A stretch of 64,000 bases of DNA from Streptomyces sp. VRA16 Mangrove soil (lineage in GTDB: Bacteria; Actinomycetota; Actinomycetes; Streptomycetales; Streptomycetaceae), in assembly GCF_017377775.1 (NCBI RefSeq), contig NZ_JAFVLN010000007.1:310001-374000 (forward strand). The letters are read 5' to 3'. Each line of letters starts with the position of its first letter. The first letter of the stretch is position 1. The notes under the pieces are model-generated. The model saw only the letters and a list, made by a program, of their open reading frames with translations. It was not told where the DNA came from and made no database searches. Below are positions 24,884 to 33,635 of the stretch, piece by piece. The translations under genes were made by a program, and so were the position numbers.

Positions 24884-25003
24884 GCGGTGGTGGGAGCCGT
24901 CATGCGAGCAGTGGTGGGAGCCGTCATGCGAGCAGTGGTGGGGGCCGCCATGTGAGCGGTGGTGGGAGCCGTGAGGTGAGCGGTGGTGGGGGAAGTGGCG
25001 TGG
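24884..25003 (+). repeat. 24-bp tandem repeat, five copies, between tadB and tadC
   Basis: Five contiguous 24-bp units start at 24884, 24908, 24932, 24956 and 24980, each of the type GCAGTGGTGGGAGCCGTCAT plus GCGA. The first two are nearly identical and the later ones diverge. Further G/T-rich imperfect repeats precede them (24826-24883). No ORF is needed to explain them. Confidence 0.85.
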
Positions 25004-25040
25004 GCCGTGATGCGGAGTGCTCGGGCGGAGGGTGAGAGCG

Positions 25041-25811
25041 ATGGAAGTTGTCCACAGGCTGGGGGCAGTGCTGTGCGGCGTGTCGGCGCTGGTGTGGCTG
25101 GTGCACACGGTCGAACGGCGGTGGCGGGAACGGGAGGTGCGGCGCCGGGTGGCGCTGGTGCTGGACGTCGCCACGCAGGGCGCGACGCGGCGGGGCGTGC
25201 GGATGCCGGACGCCGTACGGCGATGGGCTCCGGTGGCCGGAGTCGTGTGCGCCGGGTACGTGCTCGTCGGCGGGGCGTTGGGGCTGCTGGTCGGGGCTGT
25301 CGCGGGTGTGCTGACGGCGCGCTGGTGGCGGCGTCGGGCGGCGAGAGCGGGGGCGGACACCGGCGCCGAGGCGGTGCGGCAACTCCCGCTGGCCGCAGAT
25401 CTGTTGGCCGCCTGTGTCGCGGCCGGGGCGGACCCGGTGGAGGCCGCGCGGGTCGTCGGGGAGTCGTTGGGCGGGCCCGTCGGCTGCGGACTCGCGCGGG
25501 GCGCGGCGCAGGTACGGCTCGGGGCTGAACCGGGCGGTGCGTGGCGTGAGTTGGCCGCGATACCGGACGCCGGTGTGCTGGTCCGGCTCCTGGAGCGGGC
25601 CGGTGAGTCCGGGGCGCCGGCGGCGGCACCCGTCGCCCGGTTCGCCGCGGAGTGCAGGGCCGAACAGGGGCGCAGAACCGCGGCGGTCGCGCGGCGTGCG
25701 GCGGTGGCCGTCACCGCGCCGGTCGGGCTGTGCTTCCTGCCTGCCTTCCTCGTGATCGGGGTGCTGCCCGTGGTGATCGGCCTCGCGGGCGGGGTGCTGG
25801 GCGGGCGGTGA
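25041..25811 (+). CDS. tadC: TadC-like pilus assembly membrane protein
   Basis: The 256-residue product is the second F-domain platform protein. Helices lie near residues 5-22, 60-90 and 215-250. The F-domain block is QLPLAADLLAACVAAGADPV followed by RGAAQVRLGAEPGGAWRELA. The ATG at 25041 is preceded by GGAGGGTGA. It is expected to pair with TadB under the CpaF ATPase. The order tadB, tadC, then pilin is the usual one for actinobacterial Tad loci. Confidence 0.85.
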   Translation: MEVVHRLGAVLCGVSALVWLVHTVERRWREREVRRRVALVLDVATQGATRRGVRMPDAVRRWAPVAGVVCAGYVLVGGALGLLVGAVAGVLTARWWRRRAARAGADTGAEAVRQLPLAADLLAACVAAGADPVEAARVVGESLGGPVGCGLARGAAQVRLGAEPGGAWRELAAIPDAGVLVRLLERAGESGAPAAAPVARFAAECRAEQGRRTAAVARRAAVAVTAPVGLCFLPAFLVIGVLPVVIGLAGGVLGGR

Positions 25812-25884
25812 GACGGGGCGCAGGAGCCGAGTTGCAGGGGGAGTCCGGAAGGACTGGATTCCCGTGATCCATATGGGGGTTGAG

Positions 25885-26139
25885 ATGAACGGAACGCGTA
25901 GGACGAGCACGAGCGCGAGCACGTACGGGTGGCTGCGGCGGCACATGAGGCGCTGGGCGCGAGGTGTGCGCAGCGTGCGGTCGGGGCGCGGGGACGCCGG
26001 GATGGTCACGTCGGAGTACGCGGTCGGGCTGATCGCCGCGGTGGGCTTCGCCGGGGTGCTGTATCAGGTGGTGACGAGCGACGGGGTGCAGTCGGCGCTG
26101 CAGTCGCTGGTGGACAAGGCGCTCCATGGGGCGTTCTGA
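25885..26139 (+). CDS. Flp-type prepilin (DUF4244-like)
   Basis: The 84-residue product has a basic N-terminal leader, then GMVTSEYAVGLIAAVGFAG and VLYQVVTSDGVQSALQ. The pattern G-x-x-T-x-E-Y before a hydrophobic helix is the cleavage and assembly signature of Flp pilins; cleavage should fall after the Gly before MVTSEY. It would be the main pilus subunit. The ATG at 25885 has GGGGGTTGAG upstream; an in-frame GTG at 25864 is an alternative. It overlaps the TadE-like gene by 14 bp. Confidence 0.8.
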   Translation: MNGTRRTSTSASTYGWLRRHMRRWARGVRSVRSGRGDAGMVTSEYAVGLIAAVGFAGVLYQVVTSDGVQSALQSLVDKALHGAF

Positions 26140-26596
26140 GACCAGGCGCGGGCGCGGGCGCGAGCGGGGTCGCGGGCCGGGCGGCGACCGGGGGTTCGTG
26201 ACGGCGGAGGCGGCCGTGGTGCTGCCCGTGCTCGTGGCGTTCACGATGACGCTGGTCTGGGTGGTTCTCGCGGCGTCCGCGCAGATCAGGTGCGTGGACG
26301 CCGCGCGGACCGGGGCCAGGGCCGTGGCCCGCCAGGAACCGGAGGGCGCCGCCGTCGCCGCCGCCCGGCAGGCCGCGCCGAGCGGGGCTTGGGTCGAGGT
26401 GAGCCGGGAGGGCGACCTCGTCCGGGTCACGGTGCGGGCGCGGGCGGCGGGGCCGGGGGTACTCGGCGTGGAGTTGAGCGCGCAGGCCGTCGCGGCGGCC
26501 GAGGAGACGACGGGGGAGACGACCGGGGAGACGGCTGTGGAGACGACCGGGGAGACGGCTGGGGAGACGACGGGGAAGACGGCCGGGGAGACATGA
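26126..26596 (+). CDS. TadE-like minor pseudopilin with repeat tail
   Basis: The 156-residue product has the TadE signature GFVTAEAAVVLPVLVAFTMT followed by a hydrophobic helix to about residue 52. The short extracytoplasmic part (CVDAARTGARAVARQEPEGA) is typical of helicase/secretion-neighbourhood TadE-like proteins. The last 30 residues are a Thr/Gly/Glu repeat (ETTGETTGETAVETTGETAG) created by a 12-bp tandem repeat. The gene overlaps the pilin upstream and the TadG-like gene downstream (ATGA), so the three are cotranslated. Confidence 0.8.
   Translation: MGRSETRRGRGRERGRGPGGDRGFVTAEAAVVLPVLVAFTMTLVWVVLAASAQIRCVDAARTGARAVARQEPEGAAVAAARQAAPSGAWVEVSREGDLVRVTVRARAAGPGVLGVELSAQAVAAAEETTGETTGETAVETTGETAGETTGKTAGET
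26504..26587 (+). repeat. 12-bp tandem repeat, seven copies, in the TadE gene end
   Basis: Units of the type GAGACGACCGGG repeat seven times without gaps and encode ETTG/ETAG. The array ends directly at the ATGA overlap with the next gene. Confidence 0.85.
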
Positions 26597-27072
26597 GCCA
26601 GCGATGGAAGCATCGGACGCAGTGGACGCAGTGGACGCAGTGGACGCAGTGGACGCAGTGGACGCAGCGGACGCAGCGGAAGCGGTGGACGCAGTGGACG
26701 CAGTGGAGGCGATGGAGGCGATGGAGGCGGAGGTGGCCGGCCACGGGTGATCGCGGGTCCGCGACCGTGTGGGTCGTCATGGCGATGGCCGCGGTGGGAG
26801 CCGTCTTCGGAGGCGTGCTCGCCCTGGGCCATGCCGTGCAGGCGCGGCATCGGGCGGGCGGAGCGGCCGATCTGGCGGCGCTGGCCGCAGCCGATCACTG
26901 GACGGAAGGGAGGGCCGCGGCTTGTGAGCTGGCCGGGAGAGTGGCTCGGGCGCAAGGGGCTCGGGTGGTGCGGTGCGGGGTGATGGGCGAGGTGGCCGAT
27001 GTGACCGCCGCCGCGGGGGAGGGGGTGTTCGGGGCGGAGGTGCGGGCTCGGGCGGGGCCTGGTTCGGGGTGA
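26593..27072 (+). CDS. TadG/pilus-associated protein with Trp-rich repeat N-terminus
   Basis: The 159-residue product has the secretion-neighbourhood TadE/TadG pattern GDRGSATVWVVMAMAAVGAV and GGVLALGHAVQARHRAGGAA, followed by DLAALAAADHWTEGRAAACE. Its first 50 residues are odd: KHRTQWTQWTQWTQWTQWTQ and then KRWTQWTQWRRWRRWRRRW. They come from a 9-bp DNA repeat and add a basic, tryptophan-rich cytoplasmic segment to the membrane helix. A start inside the frame after the repeat is possible, but the ATGA overlap favours 26593. Confidence 0.75.
   Translation: MSQRWKHRTQWTQWTQWTQWTQWTQRTQRKRWTQWTQWRRWRRWRRRWPATGDRGSATVWVVMAMAAVGAVFGGVLALGHAVQARHRAGGAADLAALAAADHWTEGRAAACELAGRVARAQGARVVRCGVMGEVADVTAAAGEGVFGAEVRARAGPGSG
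26617..26732 (+). repeat. 9-bp tandem repeat (GGACGCAGT type) in the TadG gene start
   Basis: About ten near-perfect 9-bp units run from 26617, then pass into variant units GGAGGCGAT and GGAGGCGGA. The unit is a multiple of three and encodes TQW and RRW tripeptides. Confidence 0.85.
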
Positions 27073-27284
27073 GTTCTCGCCGGGGCGCCGGGGCGCCGGG
27101 TCGCCGGGCTTCGTGGGGGGGCTTCGTCAGGTCGGGGCGATGGGTTTCGGCCGAGGTCTGGAGGAGTCGCCCCCTGCCTCCCCTCCCCTTCCCGTCCCGA
27201 AACCGGGGGCTCCGCCCCTGGACCCTCTGGTTTCGTGGTCGGCCGACGGCCGGTGGTGGGTTCTCGCGCCGTTCCCCGCGCTCC
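27073..27284. other. Gap between TadG-like gene and helicase, with GC-rich hairpin
   Basis: These 212 bp between convergent genes hold no gene. GGGGGCTCCGCCCC (about 27207-27220) is a compact self-complementary motif of the sort scattered between Streptomyces genes. It may help end transcription from both sides. Confidence 0.5.
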
Positions 27285-29657
27285 TTACGGGGCTTCCTTC
27301 AGGAGCGTGGTCAGGAGGCGGATCGCGCCTCGTTTGTGCAAGGGGTCGTTGCCGTTGCCGCACTTGGGGGACTGGATGCAGGACGGGCAGCCGGCCTCGC
27401 ACTCGCAGGAGGCGATGGCCTCGCGGGTCGCGGTCAGCCACTCCTTGGCGGTGTGGAAGGCGCGCTCGGCGAAGCCCGCGCCGCCGGGGTGGCCGTCGTA
27501 GACGAAGACCGTGGGGAGCAGCGTGTCGGGGTGCAGCGGGATGGAGACGCCGCCGATGTCCCAGCGGTCGCACGTGGCGAAGAGGGGGAGCATGCCGATG
27601 GAGGCGTGTTCGGCGGCGTGCAGGGCGCCGCCGAGGATCTCGGGGTTCACCCGGGCCGCGTCCAGCTGGTCCTCGGTGACCGTCCACCACACCGCGCGGG
27701 TGCGCAGCGTACGAGGAGGGAGGTCGAGTTTGGTCTCGCCCAGGACCTCGCCGGTGATGAGACGGCGGCGGAGATAGCCGACGACCTGATTGGTGACTTC
27801 GACCGAGCCGTAGCACAACCGGCCCTCGCCCCAGGGGACTTCGACGTCCGTCTCCAGGATGGAGATCGCCGTCGTGTCCCGGGCGGTGGTGGAGTAGGTC
27901 GGGTTGGCGGGTTCGACCAGGGCGACGTTGTCGTCGAGGTCCAGGTGCTTCACGACGTAGGTGCGGCCCTGGTGGAGGTGGACCGCGCCGTCGTGGACCG
28001 TGGTGTGCGACGACGCCGCGTCGACCGTGCCGAGCAGACGGCCGGTGCTCGCCTCGACGATCTGGACCGGATCGCCGCCCTCGCCGCGGATGTCGGCCAG
28101 GTCGGCGGCGGACTCGCGACGGGTCCAGTGCCACGCCTTGGTGCCGGGGCGGCGGCGGAGCAGTTTCGCCGCTTCCAGCTGCGGGAGGAGGTCGCTGGAG
28201 GCCGGGCCGAACAGGTCGAGGTCGGCTTCCGTCAGCGGGAGTTCGGAGGCGGCCGCGCACAGGTGCGGGGCCAGGACGTACGGGTTGTCGGGGTCCAGGA
28301 CCGTCGACTCCACCGGCTGGTCGAAGAGGGCCTCCGGGTGGTGCACCAGGAAGGTGTCCAGGGGGTCGTCGCGGGCCACCAGGACCGCGAGCGCGCCCTG
28401 GCCCGACCGGCCGGCCCGGCCCGCCTGCTGCCACAGGGAGGCCCGGGTGCCCGGATATCCGGCGATCACCACGGCGTCCAGCCCCGAGACGTCGATGCCG
28501 AGTTCGAGGGCGGTGGTGGCGGCCAGGCCGAGGAGTTCGCCGGAGTGCAGGGCGGCCTCCAGGGCGCGGCGCTCCTCGGCGAGATAGCCGCCGCGGTAGG
28601 CCGCCACGCGCTTGGGCAGCGAGCGGTCGATCTCTGCGAGACGTTCCTGGGCGATCACCGAGATCAGTTCGGCGCCGCGCCGGGAGCGTACGAAGGCGAC
28701 CGAGCGGACGCCCTGGACGGTCAGGTCGGTCAGGAGGTCGGCCGTCTCGGCCGTGGCCGTGCGGCGCACCGGGGCGCCCTTCTCGCCCTGCATCTCGGTG
28801 AGCGGGGGCTCCCAGAGGGCGAAGACGAGTTCGCCGCGCGGCGAGGCGTCGTCGGCGACCTCGACGACCGGCAGGCCGGTCAGCCGGCGGCCGGCGACGG
28901 CCGGCTCGGCCGCCGTGGCCGAGGCGAGGAGGAAGACGGGGGAGGAGCCGTAGCGGGCGCAGAGGCGGCGCAGCCGGCGCAGGATCTGGGCGACGTGCGA
29001 GCCGAAGACGCCGCGATAGGTGTGGCACTCGTCGATGACGACGTACTTCAGGGCCTTGAGGAAGGAGGACCAGCGCGGGTGCGAGGGCAATATGCCGCGA
29101 TGCAGCATGTCGGGGTTGGTCAGGACGTAGTTCGCGTACTGGCGCACCCACTCCCGTTCCTCGAACGGGGTGTCGCCGTCGTACACCGCAGGGCGGATGG
29201 CCGTACCCAGAGGTTGTGAAAGTTCCTTCACCGATCGGCACTGGTCGGCCGCCAGGGCCTTGGTCGGGGCGAGGTAGAGCGTGGTCGCCCCGCGGCCGTT
29301 CGGGGCCTCCGAGCCGTCCAGGAGCGCCGAGAGGACCGGGACCTGATACGCCAGGGACTTGCCGGACGCCGTGCCCGTCGCCACGACCACCGAATCGCCG
29401 TCGAGAGCGTGCTCGGCGGCGAGTGCCTGATGGGCCCAGGGGTGCTCGATACCCGCTTCCTGCACGGCCGCCACGACCTCCGCGCGGATCCGGTCCGGCC
29501 AGACTGCATGACGTCCCGGGCGAGGGGGCAAGTGCTCCGTATGGGTGATGCGCGCAGCCCTGCTCGGACCCGAGGCGAGCCTGTCCAGGACCGCACCGGG
29601 AGAAGGGCGGGAGGCGTCGGGAGCCGCGGGTCGTTCGGATCGGTGATTCTTGGCCAT
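27285..29657 (-). CDS. DEAD/DEAH-box helicase of the Tad (helicase/secretion) neighbourhood
   Basis: This 790-residue superfamily 2 helicase has motif I VVATGTASGKSLAYQVPVL, motif II YVVIDECHTYRGVFGSHVAQ, motif III LLASATAAEP, motif V TTALELGIDVSGLDAVVIAG and motif VI QQAGRAGRSGQG. A C-terminal cysteine cluster, SCECEAGCPSCIQSPKCGNG, forms a MrfA/Hrq1-type zinc region. Such helicases act in DNA repair, and the family is named for its steady location beside Tad genes. The ATG at 29657 (MAKNHRSERP) is preferred over an upstream frame. It diverges from bldG. Confidence 0.9.
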   Translation of the reverse strand: MAKNHRSERPAAPDASRPSPGAVLDRLASGPSRAARITHTEHLPPRPGRHAVWPDRIRAEVVAAVQEAGIEHPWAHQALAAEHALDGDSVVVATGTASGKSLAYQVPVLSALLDGSEAPNGRGATTLYLAPTKALAADQCRSVKELSQPLGTAIRPAVYDGDTPFEEREWVRQYANYVLTNPDMLHRGILPSHPRWSSFLKALKYVVIDECHTYRGVFGSHVAQILRRLRRLCARYGSSPVFLLASATAAEPAVAGRRLTGLPVVEVADDASPRGELVFALWEPPLTEMQGEKGAPVRRTATAETADLLTDLTVQGVRSVAFVRSRRGAELISVIAQERLAEIDRSLPKRVAAYRGGYLAEERRALEAALHSGELLGLAATTALELGIDVSGLDAVVIAGYPGTRASLWQQAGRAGRSGQGALAVLVARDDPLDTFLVHHPEALFDQPVESTVLDPDNPYVLAPHLCAAASELPLTEADLDLFGPASSDLLPQLEAAKLLRRRPGTKAWHWTRRESAADLADIRGEGGDPVQIVEASTGRLLGTVDAASSHTTVHDGAVHLHQGRTYVVKHLDLDDNVALVEPANPTYSTTARDTTAISILETDVEVPWGEGRLCYGSVEVTNQVVGYLRRRLITGEVLGETKLDLPPRTLRTRAVWWTVTEDQLDAARVNPEILGGALHAAEHASIGMLPLFATCDRWDIGGVSIPLHPDTLLPTVFVYDGHPGGAGFAERAFHTAKEWLTATREAIASCECEAGCPSCIQSPKCGNGNDPLHKRGAIRLLTTLLKEAP

Positions 29658-29819
29658 CGGCACCGAGTGTGTCACTGGCGTGACGGACAATGTCCCAAGG
29701 CGTCGTGCACGCCCGCCGGTAAGTGATTGAATGCCATCGCGGCTGGCGAACCGTCCCGGGGGGTCAAGCCGAGGTATCCCCGAGGGGCGACCGCTCGATA
29801 GCAAGGTGCTGGAGGATCC

Positions 29820-30161
29820 GTGGACCTGTCCCTGTCGACCCGTACCGTCGGCGATCGTACGGTCGTCGAGGTCGGTGGCGAAATCGATGTATATACCGCG
29901 CCCAAGCTGCGCGAGCAGCTGGTCGAGCTGGTGAACGACGGCAGTTTCCACCTTGTCGTCGACATGGAGGGCGTGGACTTCCTCGACTCCACCGGGCTCG
30001 GCGTGCTGGTCGGCGGTCTCAAGCGTGTGCGGGCCCACGAGGGCTCGCTGCGCCTGGTCTGCAACCAGGAGCGCATTCTCAAGATCTTCCGGATCACCGG
30101 CCTGACCAAGGTGTTCCCGATCCACACCTCGGTCGAGGAAGCTGTCGCGGCGACCGACTGA
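29820..30161 (+). CDS. bldG: Anti-anti-sigma factor BldG
   Basis: The 113-residue STAS protein [20 protein letters not shown] matches BldG, the Streptomyces antagonist that binds anti-sigma factors and is needed for aerial growth and antibiotic production. The phosphorylated serine is in the motif [10 protein letters not shown] (Ser57). The GTG at 29820 follows a GGAGG site. The adjacent apgA gene encodes a partner kinase/anti-sigma protein 99 bp downstream. In S. coelicolor the two are cotranscribed. Confidence 0.97.
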
Positions 30162-30260
30162 TCTCGGTCGCAGCGGGAAGATCGATAGAGAGACGGGGAT
30201 CGGGCGACGCGCCGTCGCGCCCGGTCCCCGAGAGCACGCCCGTATGTCCGAGGGGGATGC

Positions 30261-30692
30261 ATGGCCACCGTCGAACTCCGCTTCAGCCCTCTGCCCGAGC
30301 ACGTCCGCACGGCCCGTCTGGTGGCGGCCGCGGTGGCGCGCAGGTCAGGCGTGGACGAGGCCGTGCTCGACGAGGTCAGGCTCGCCGTCGGCGAGGCCTG
30401 TTCCCGGGCTGTCGGGCTGCACCAGGCCGGCGGGATCACCGCACCCGTCCGGGTGTCGCTGATCGAGGAGGAGAAGCAGTTCTCCATCGAGGTCGGGGAC
30501 GAGGCGCCGCGCGCGGCCGCCGAGACCCCCGGCGCGCCTGACGCGGCCGACGACCTGGAGGCCGAGGGCGAGGACGAGATGGGTCTCGCCGTCATCAGCG
30601 GCCTCGTGGACGACGTCGAGGTCACCGCGGACGCGGACGGCGGTCTCATCAGGATGAGCTGGCCGACGCTGCCCGCGACCCTGTTGCCGTAG
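30261..30692 (+). CDS. apgA: Anti-sigma factor/serine kinase ApgA
   Basis: The 143-residue protein is an RsbW-like GHKL ATPase. It has the N box in VRLAVGEACSRAVGLHQAG and the G-type segment EMGLAVISGLVDDVEVTAD. A Glu/Asp-rich insertion (about 85-108) lies between them. In S. coelicolor the gene next to bldG encodes ApgA, which interacts with BldG. It is followed by the strong terminator at 30733-30767. Confidence 0.85.
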   Translation: MATVELRFSPLPEHVRTARLVAAAVARRSGVDEAVLDEVRLAVGEACSRAVGLHQAGGITAPVRVSLIEEEKQFSIEVGDEAPRAAAETPGAPDAADDLEAEGEDEMGLAVISGLVDDVEVTADADGGLIRMSWPTLPATLLP

Positions 30693-30732
30693 CGCCGACG
30701 CGCGATTTTCCCGAGAGCTTCAACAGAGCTTC

Positions 30733-30770
30733 AAGATCCCGTTCATCTTCCTGATGAGCGGGATCTTTTT
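30733..30770 (+). terminator. Strong terminator after bldG-apgA
   Basis: AAGATCCCGTTCATC (30733-30747) and GATGAGCGGGATCTT (30753-30767) form a 15-bp stem with one G-T pair and loop TTCCT. It is followed by TTTATTT. Confidence 0.9.
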
Positions 30771-30954
30771 ATTTCCGAGGAGATCATTTTCCGTAGATCG
30801 TCGATCTTTGCTAATGCCCTCAAAGGGTTAGCGGGGTTTATCGATCATTTCTCGGGTAGAAAACAATTCCGCTTACGGTGCCCTGTTGAGATCAGGTTCA
30901 GCTCCCTACAATCCGTCCACATCTTGAGCTCAGCCCAAGCGTCAAGGAGGACGA
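30771..30954 (+). promoter_or_regulatory. hppA upstream region
   Basis: This 184-bp gap is distinctly A+T-rich (30775-30890) for this genome. It must hold the hppA promoter. AAGGAGGACG at about 30944-30953 is the ribosome site. No unique -10/-35 pair was fixed. Confidence 0.4.
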
Positions 30955-33372
30955 ATGGCGGAGCCTTCTCAGTTCGCAAGCCTCGCAGCCGCAGTTCTGA
31001 CGGACGACAACCGACTGATCGTGATCGTCATCGCGCTCGTCGCGCTCGCGGCGCTCGCCGTCGCAGGGGTCCTGGTGCGTCAGGTCCTCGCGGCCGGCGA
31101 GGGCACCCCATCCATGAAAGAGATCGCGGCCGCGGTGCAGGAAGGCGCGAAAGCCTATCTGGGCCGGCAGTTGCGCACCCTCGGCGTATTCGCCGTCGTG
31201 GTGTTCTTCCTGCTCCTGCTGCTGCCCGCCGACGACTGGAATCAGCGGGCGGGCCGTTCGATCTTCTTCTTGATCGGTGCGCTGTTCTCGGCGACCACCG
31301 GCTATATCGGAATGTGGCTCGCGGTGCGCAGCAATGTGCGCGTGGCGGCCGCGGCCCGGGAAGCGACTCCCGAGGAGGGCGAGCCCGAAAAAGATCTCAC
31401 CGATGTCTCGCACCACGCCATGAAGATCGCTTTCCGTACGGGTGGCGTCGTCGGCATGTTCACCGTGGGACTCGGGCTGCTCGGCGCCTCCTGCGTCGTC
31501 CTGGCCTACGCGGCCGACGCGCCGAAGGTTCTGGAGGGCTTCGGGCTCGGGGCGGCGCTGATCGCCATGTTCATGCGTGTCGGGGGCGGCATCTTCACCA
31601 AGGCCGCCGACGTCGGCGCCGACCTGGTCGGCAAGGTCGAGCAGGGCATTCCGGAGGACGATCCGCGCAATGCCGCGACCATCGCCGACAATGTGGGCGA
31701 CAACGTCGGCGACTGCGCCGGGATGGCCGCCGACCTCTTCGAGTCGTACGCCGTCACGCTGGTCGCCGCGCTGATCCTCGGCAAGGCGGCCTTCGGCGAC
31801 TCCGGGCTCGCGTTCCCGCTGATCGTGCCCGCGATCGGGGTCCTCACGGCGATGATCGGCATCTTCGCCGTCGCGCCGCGCCGCTCCGACCGCTCCGGGA
31901 TGAGCGCGATCAACCGCGGCTTCTTCATCTCCGCGGTGATCTCCCTCGTACTCGTCACGATCGCCGTCTTCGTGTATCTGCCCGGCAAGTACGCCGATCT
32001 GGACGGTGTCACCGACGCCGCCATCCGCGCCAAGGACGGCGATCCGCGGATCCTCGCGGTCGTCGCCGTGGCCATCGGTATCGTGCTCGCGGCCCTCATC
32101 CAGCAGCTCACCGGCTACTTCACCGAGACGACCCGGCGCCCCGTCAGGGACATCGGCAAGACGTCGCTGACGGGCCCGGCGACCGTGGTCCTCGCGGGCA
32201 TCTCGGTGGGGCTCGAATCGGCCGTGTACACCGCGGTGTTGATCGGACTCGGCGTCTACGGCGCGTTCCTGCTCGGCGGTACGTCGATCATGCTCGCGCT
32301 GTTCGCCGTCGCGCTGGCCGGCACCGGGCTGCTGACCACCGTCGGCGTCATCGTCGCGATGGACACCTTCGGGCCGGTCTCCGACAACGCGCAGGGCATC
32401 GCCGAGATGTCCGGCGACGTCGAGGGTTCGGGCGCGCAGGTGCTCACCGACCTGGACGCCGTGGGCAACACGACGAAGGCCATCACCAAGGGCATCGCCA
32501 TCGCCACGGCCGTCCTCGCGGCGTCCGCGCTCTTCGGCTCGTACCGCGACGCGATCGTCACGGCGGCGCACGACGTCGGCGAGAAGGTCGGCAACGGCGG
32601 GCCGATGGGTCTGGTCATGGACATCTCGCAGCCCAACAACCTGGTGGGGCTCATCGCCGGAGCCGCGGTGGTGTTCCTCTTCTCCGGCCTTGCCATCAAC
32701 GCCGTCTCCCGGTCGGCGGGTTCGGTGGTCTACGAGGTGCGCCGCCAGTTCCGCGAGCACCCCGGGATCATGGACTACACCGAGAAGCCGGAGTACGGGC
32801 GCGTCGTCGACATCTGTACGAAGGACGCGCTCAGGGAGCTGGCCACGCCCGGTCTGCTCGCCGTCATGGCGCCGATCGCGGTCGGCTTCACGCTCGGTGT
32901 GGGCGCCCTGGGTGCCTACCTCGCCGGGGCCATCGGCACCGGCACCCTGATGGCCGTGTTCCTGGCGAACTCCGGTGGCGCGTGGGACAACGCGAAGAAG
33001 CTCGTCGAGGACGGTCATCACGGCGGCAAGGGCAGCGAGGCGCACGCGGCGACGGTGATCGGGGACACGGTCGGCGATCCGTTCAAGGACACCGCGGGCC
33101 CGGCCATCAACCCGCTGCTGAAGGTGATGAACCTGGTCGCGCTGCTGATCGCGCCCGCGGTCGTCAAGTTCAGCTACGGGGACGACGCGAACGTGGGCGT
33201 ACGGGTCGCGATCGCCGTCATCGCCCTCGGCGTCATCGTCGCGGCGGTGTACGTGTCCAAGCGGCGCGGCATCGCCGTCGGCGACGACGGAGACGGCACG
33301 GACGGGGACGGAGGAAATTCCGGACCGGTGCCGCAACAGGCGGATCCGGCCGTGGCGTCGCAGCGCACCTGA
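30955..33372 (+). CDS. hppA: Proton-pumping membrane pyrophosphatase
   Basis: This 805-residue integral membrane enzyme hydrolyses pyrophosphate and pumps protons. Signature loops are present: GGGIFTKAADVGADLVGKVE, DNVGDNVGDCAGMAADLFES, and in the C-terminal half GGAWDNAKK and GDTVGDPFKDTAGPAINPL. The motif VGNTTKAITKG carries Lys where potassium-dependent enzymes have Ala, so it should be potassium-independent. The C-terminal tail is a short Gly/Asp-rich tail (GDDGDGTDGDGG). The start has an AAGGAGG site. It is a single gene ended by the hairpin at 33402. Confidence 0.96.
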   Translation: MAEPSQFASLAAAVLTDDNRLIVIVIALVALAALAVAGVLVRQVLAAGEGTPSMKEIAAAVQEGAKAYLGRQLRTLGVFAVVVFFLLLLLPADDWNQRAGRSIFFLIGALFSATTGYIGMWLAVRSNVRVAAAAREATPEEGEPEKDLTDVSHHAMKIAFRTGGVVGMFTVGLGLLGASCVVLAYAADAPKVLEGFGLGAALIAMFMRVGGGIFTKAADVGADLVGKVEQGIPEDDPRNAATIADNVGDNVGDCAGMAADLFESYAVTLVAALILGKAAFGDSGLAFPLIVPAIGVLTAMIGIFAVAPRRSDRSGMSAINRGFFISAVISLVLVTIAVFVYLPGKYADLDGVTDAAIRAKDGDPRILAVVAVAIGIVLAALIQQLTGYFTETTRRPVRDIGKTSLTGPATVVLAGISVGLESAVYTAVLIGLGVYGAFLLGGTSIMLALFAVALAGTGLLTTVGVIVAMDTFGPVSDNAQGIAEMSGDVEGSGAQVLTDLDAVGNTTKAITKGIAIATAVLAASALFGSYRDAIVTAAHDVGEKVGNGGPMGLVMDISQPNNLVGLIAGAAVVFLFSGLAINAVSRSAGSVVYEVRRQFREHPGIMDYTEKPEYGRVVDICTKDALRELATPGLLAVMAPIAVGFTLGVGALGAYLAGAIGTGTLMAVFLANSGGAWDNAKKLVEDGHHGGKGSEAHAATVIGDTVGDPFKDTAGPAINPLLKVMNLVALLIAPAVVKFSYGDDANVGVRVAIAVIALGVIVAAVYVSKRRGIAVGDDGDGTDGDGGNSGPVPQQADPAVASQRT

Positions 33373-33401
33373 GGGTCCGACAGGCGGCCGCCCCAACACA
33401 T

Positions 33402-33435
33402 GGGCGGGCAGCGCGTTTTGACGCGCTGCCCGCCC
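33402..33435 (+). terminator. Hairpin terminator after hppA
   Basis: GGGCGGGCAGCGCG (33402-33415) pairs perfectly with 33422-33435 across a TTTTGA loop, 30 bp beyond the hppA stop. Confidence 0.85.
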
Positions 33436-33635
33436 ACGCGCGCGTACGCACAGGCTTCATGACGTGCCGTGAACTTCTCACCAGGTCTTCCGTGTGTCCT
33501 CCGTGAGCCTTCTCTCCCTTGGTGCAAATGGCTGCTAAAGGTCAAGAAAGCGGTCGTATCGAACGCCCGAGATGCGCTTGTCGTGTGCTCGGCGTGTAAG
33601 TTCCGGGGCCGTAAGCCATGGAAGGGACCAATCCG

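Noticed and set aside
24884..25003. CRISPR-like array between tadB and tadC
   Set aside because: Units are contiguous with no unique spacers and no cas genes are near; it is a plain tandem repeat.
26973..29219. Long plus-strand frame over the helicase
   Set aside because: Antisense shadow; the minus strand has all helicase motifs.
27285..30302. A 1005-residue version of the helicase
   Set aside because: The upstream part runs antisense through bldG and apgA; MAKNHRSERP at 29657 is the sensible start.
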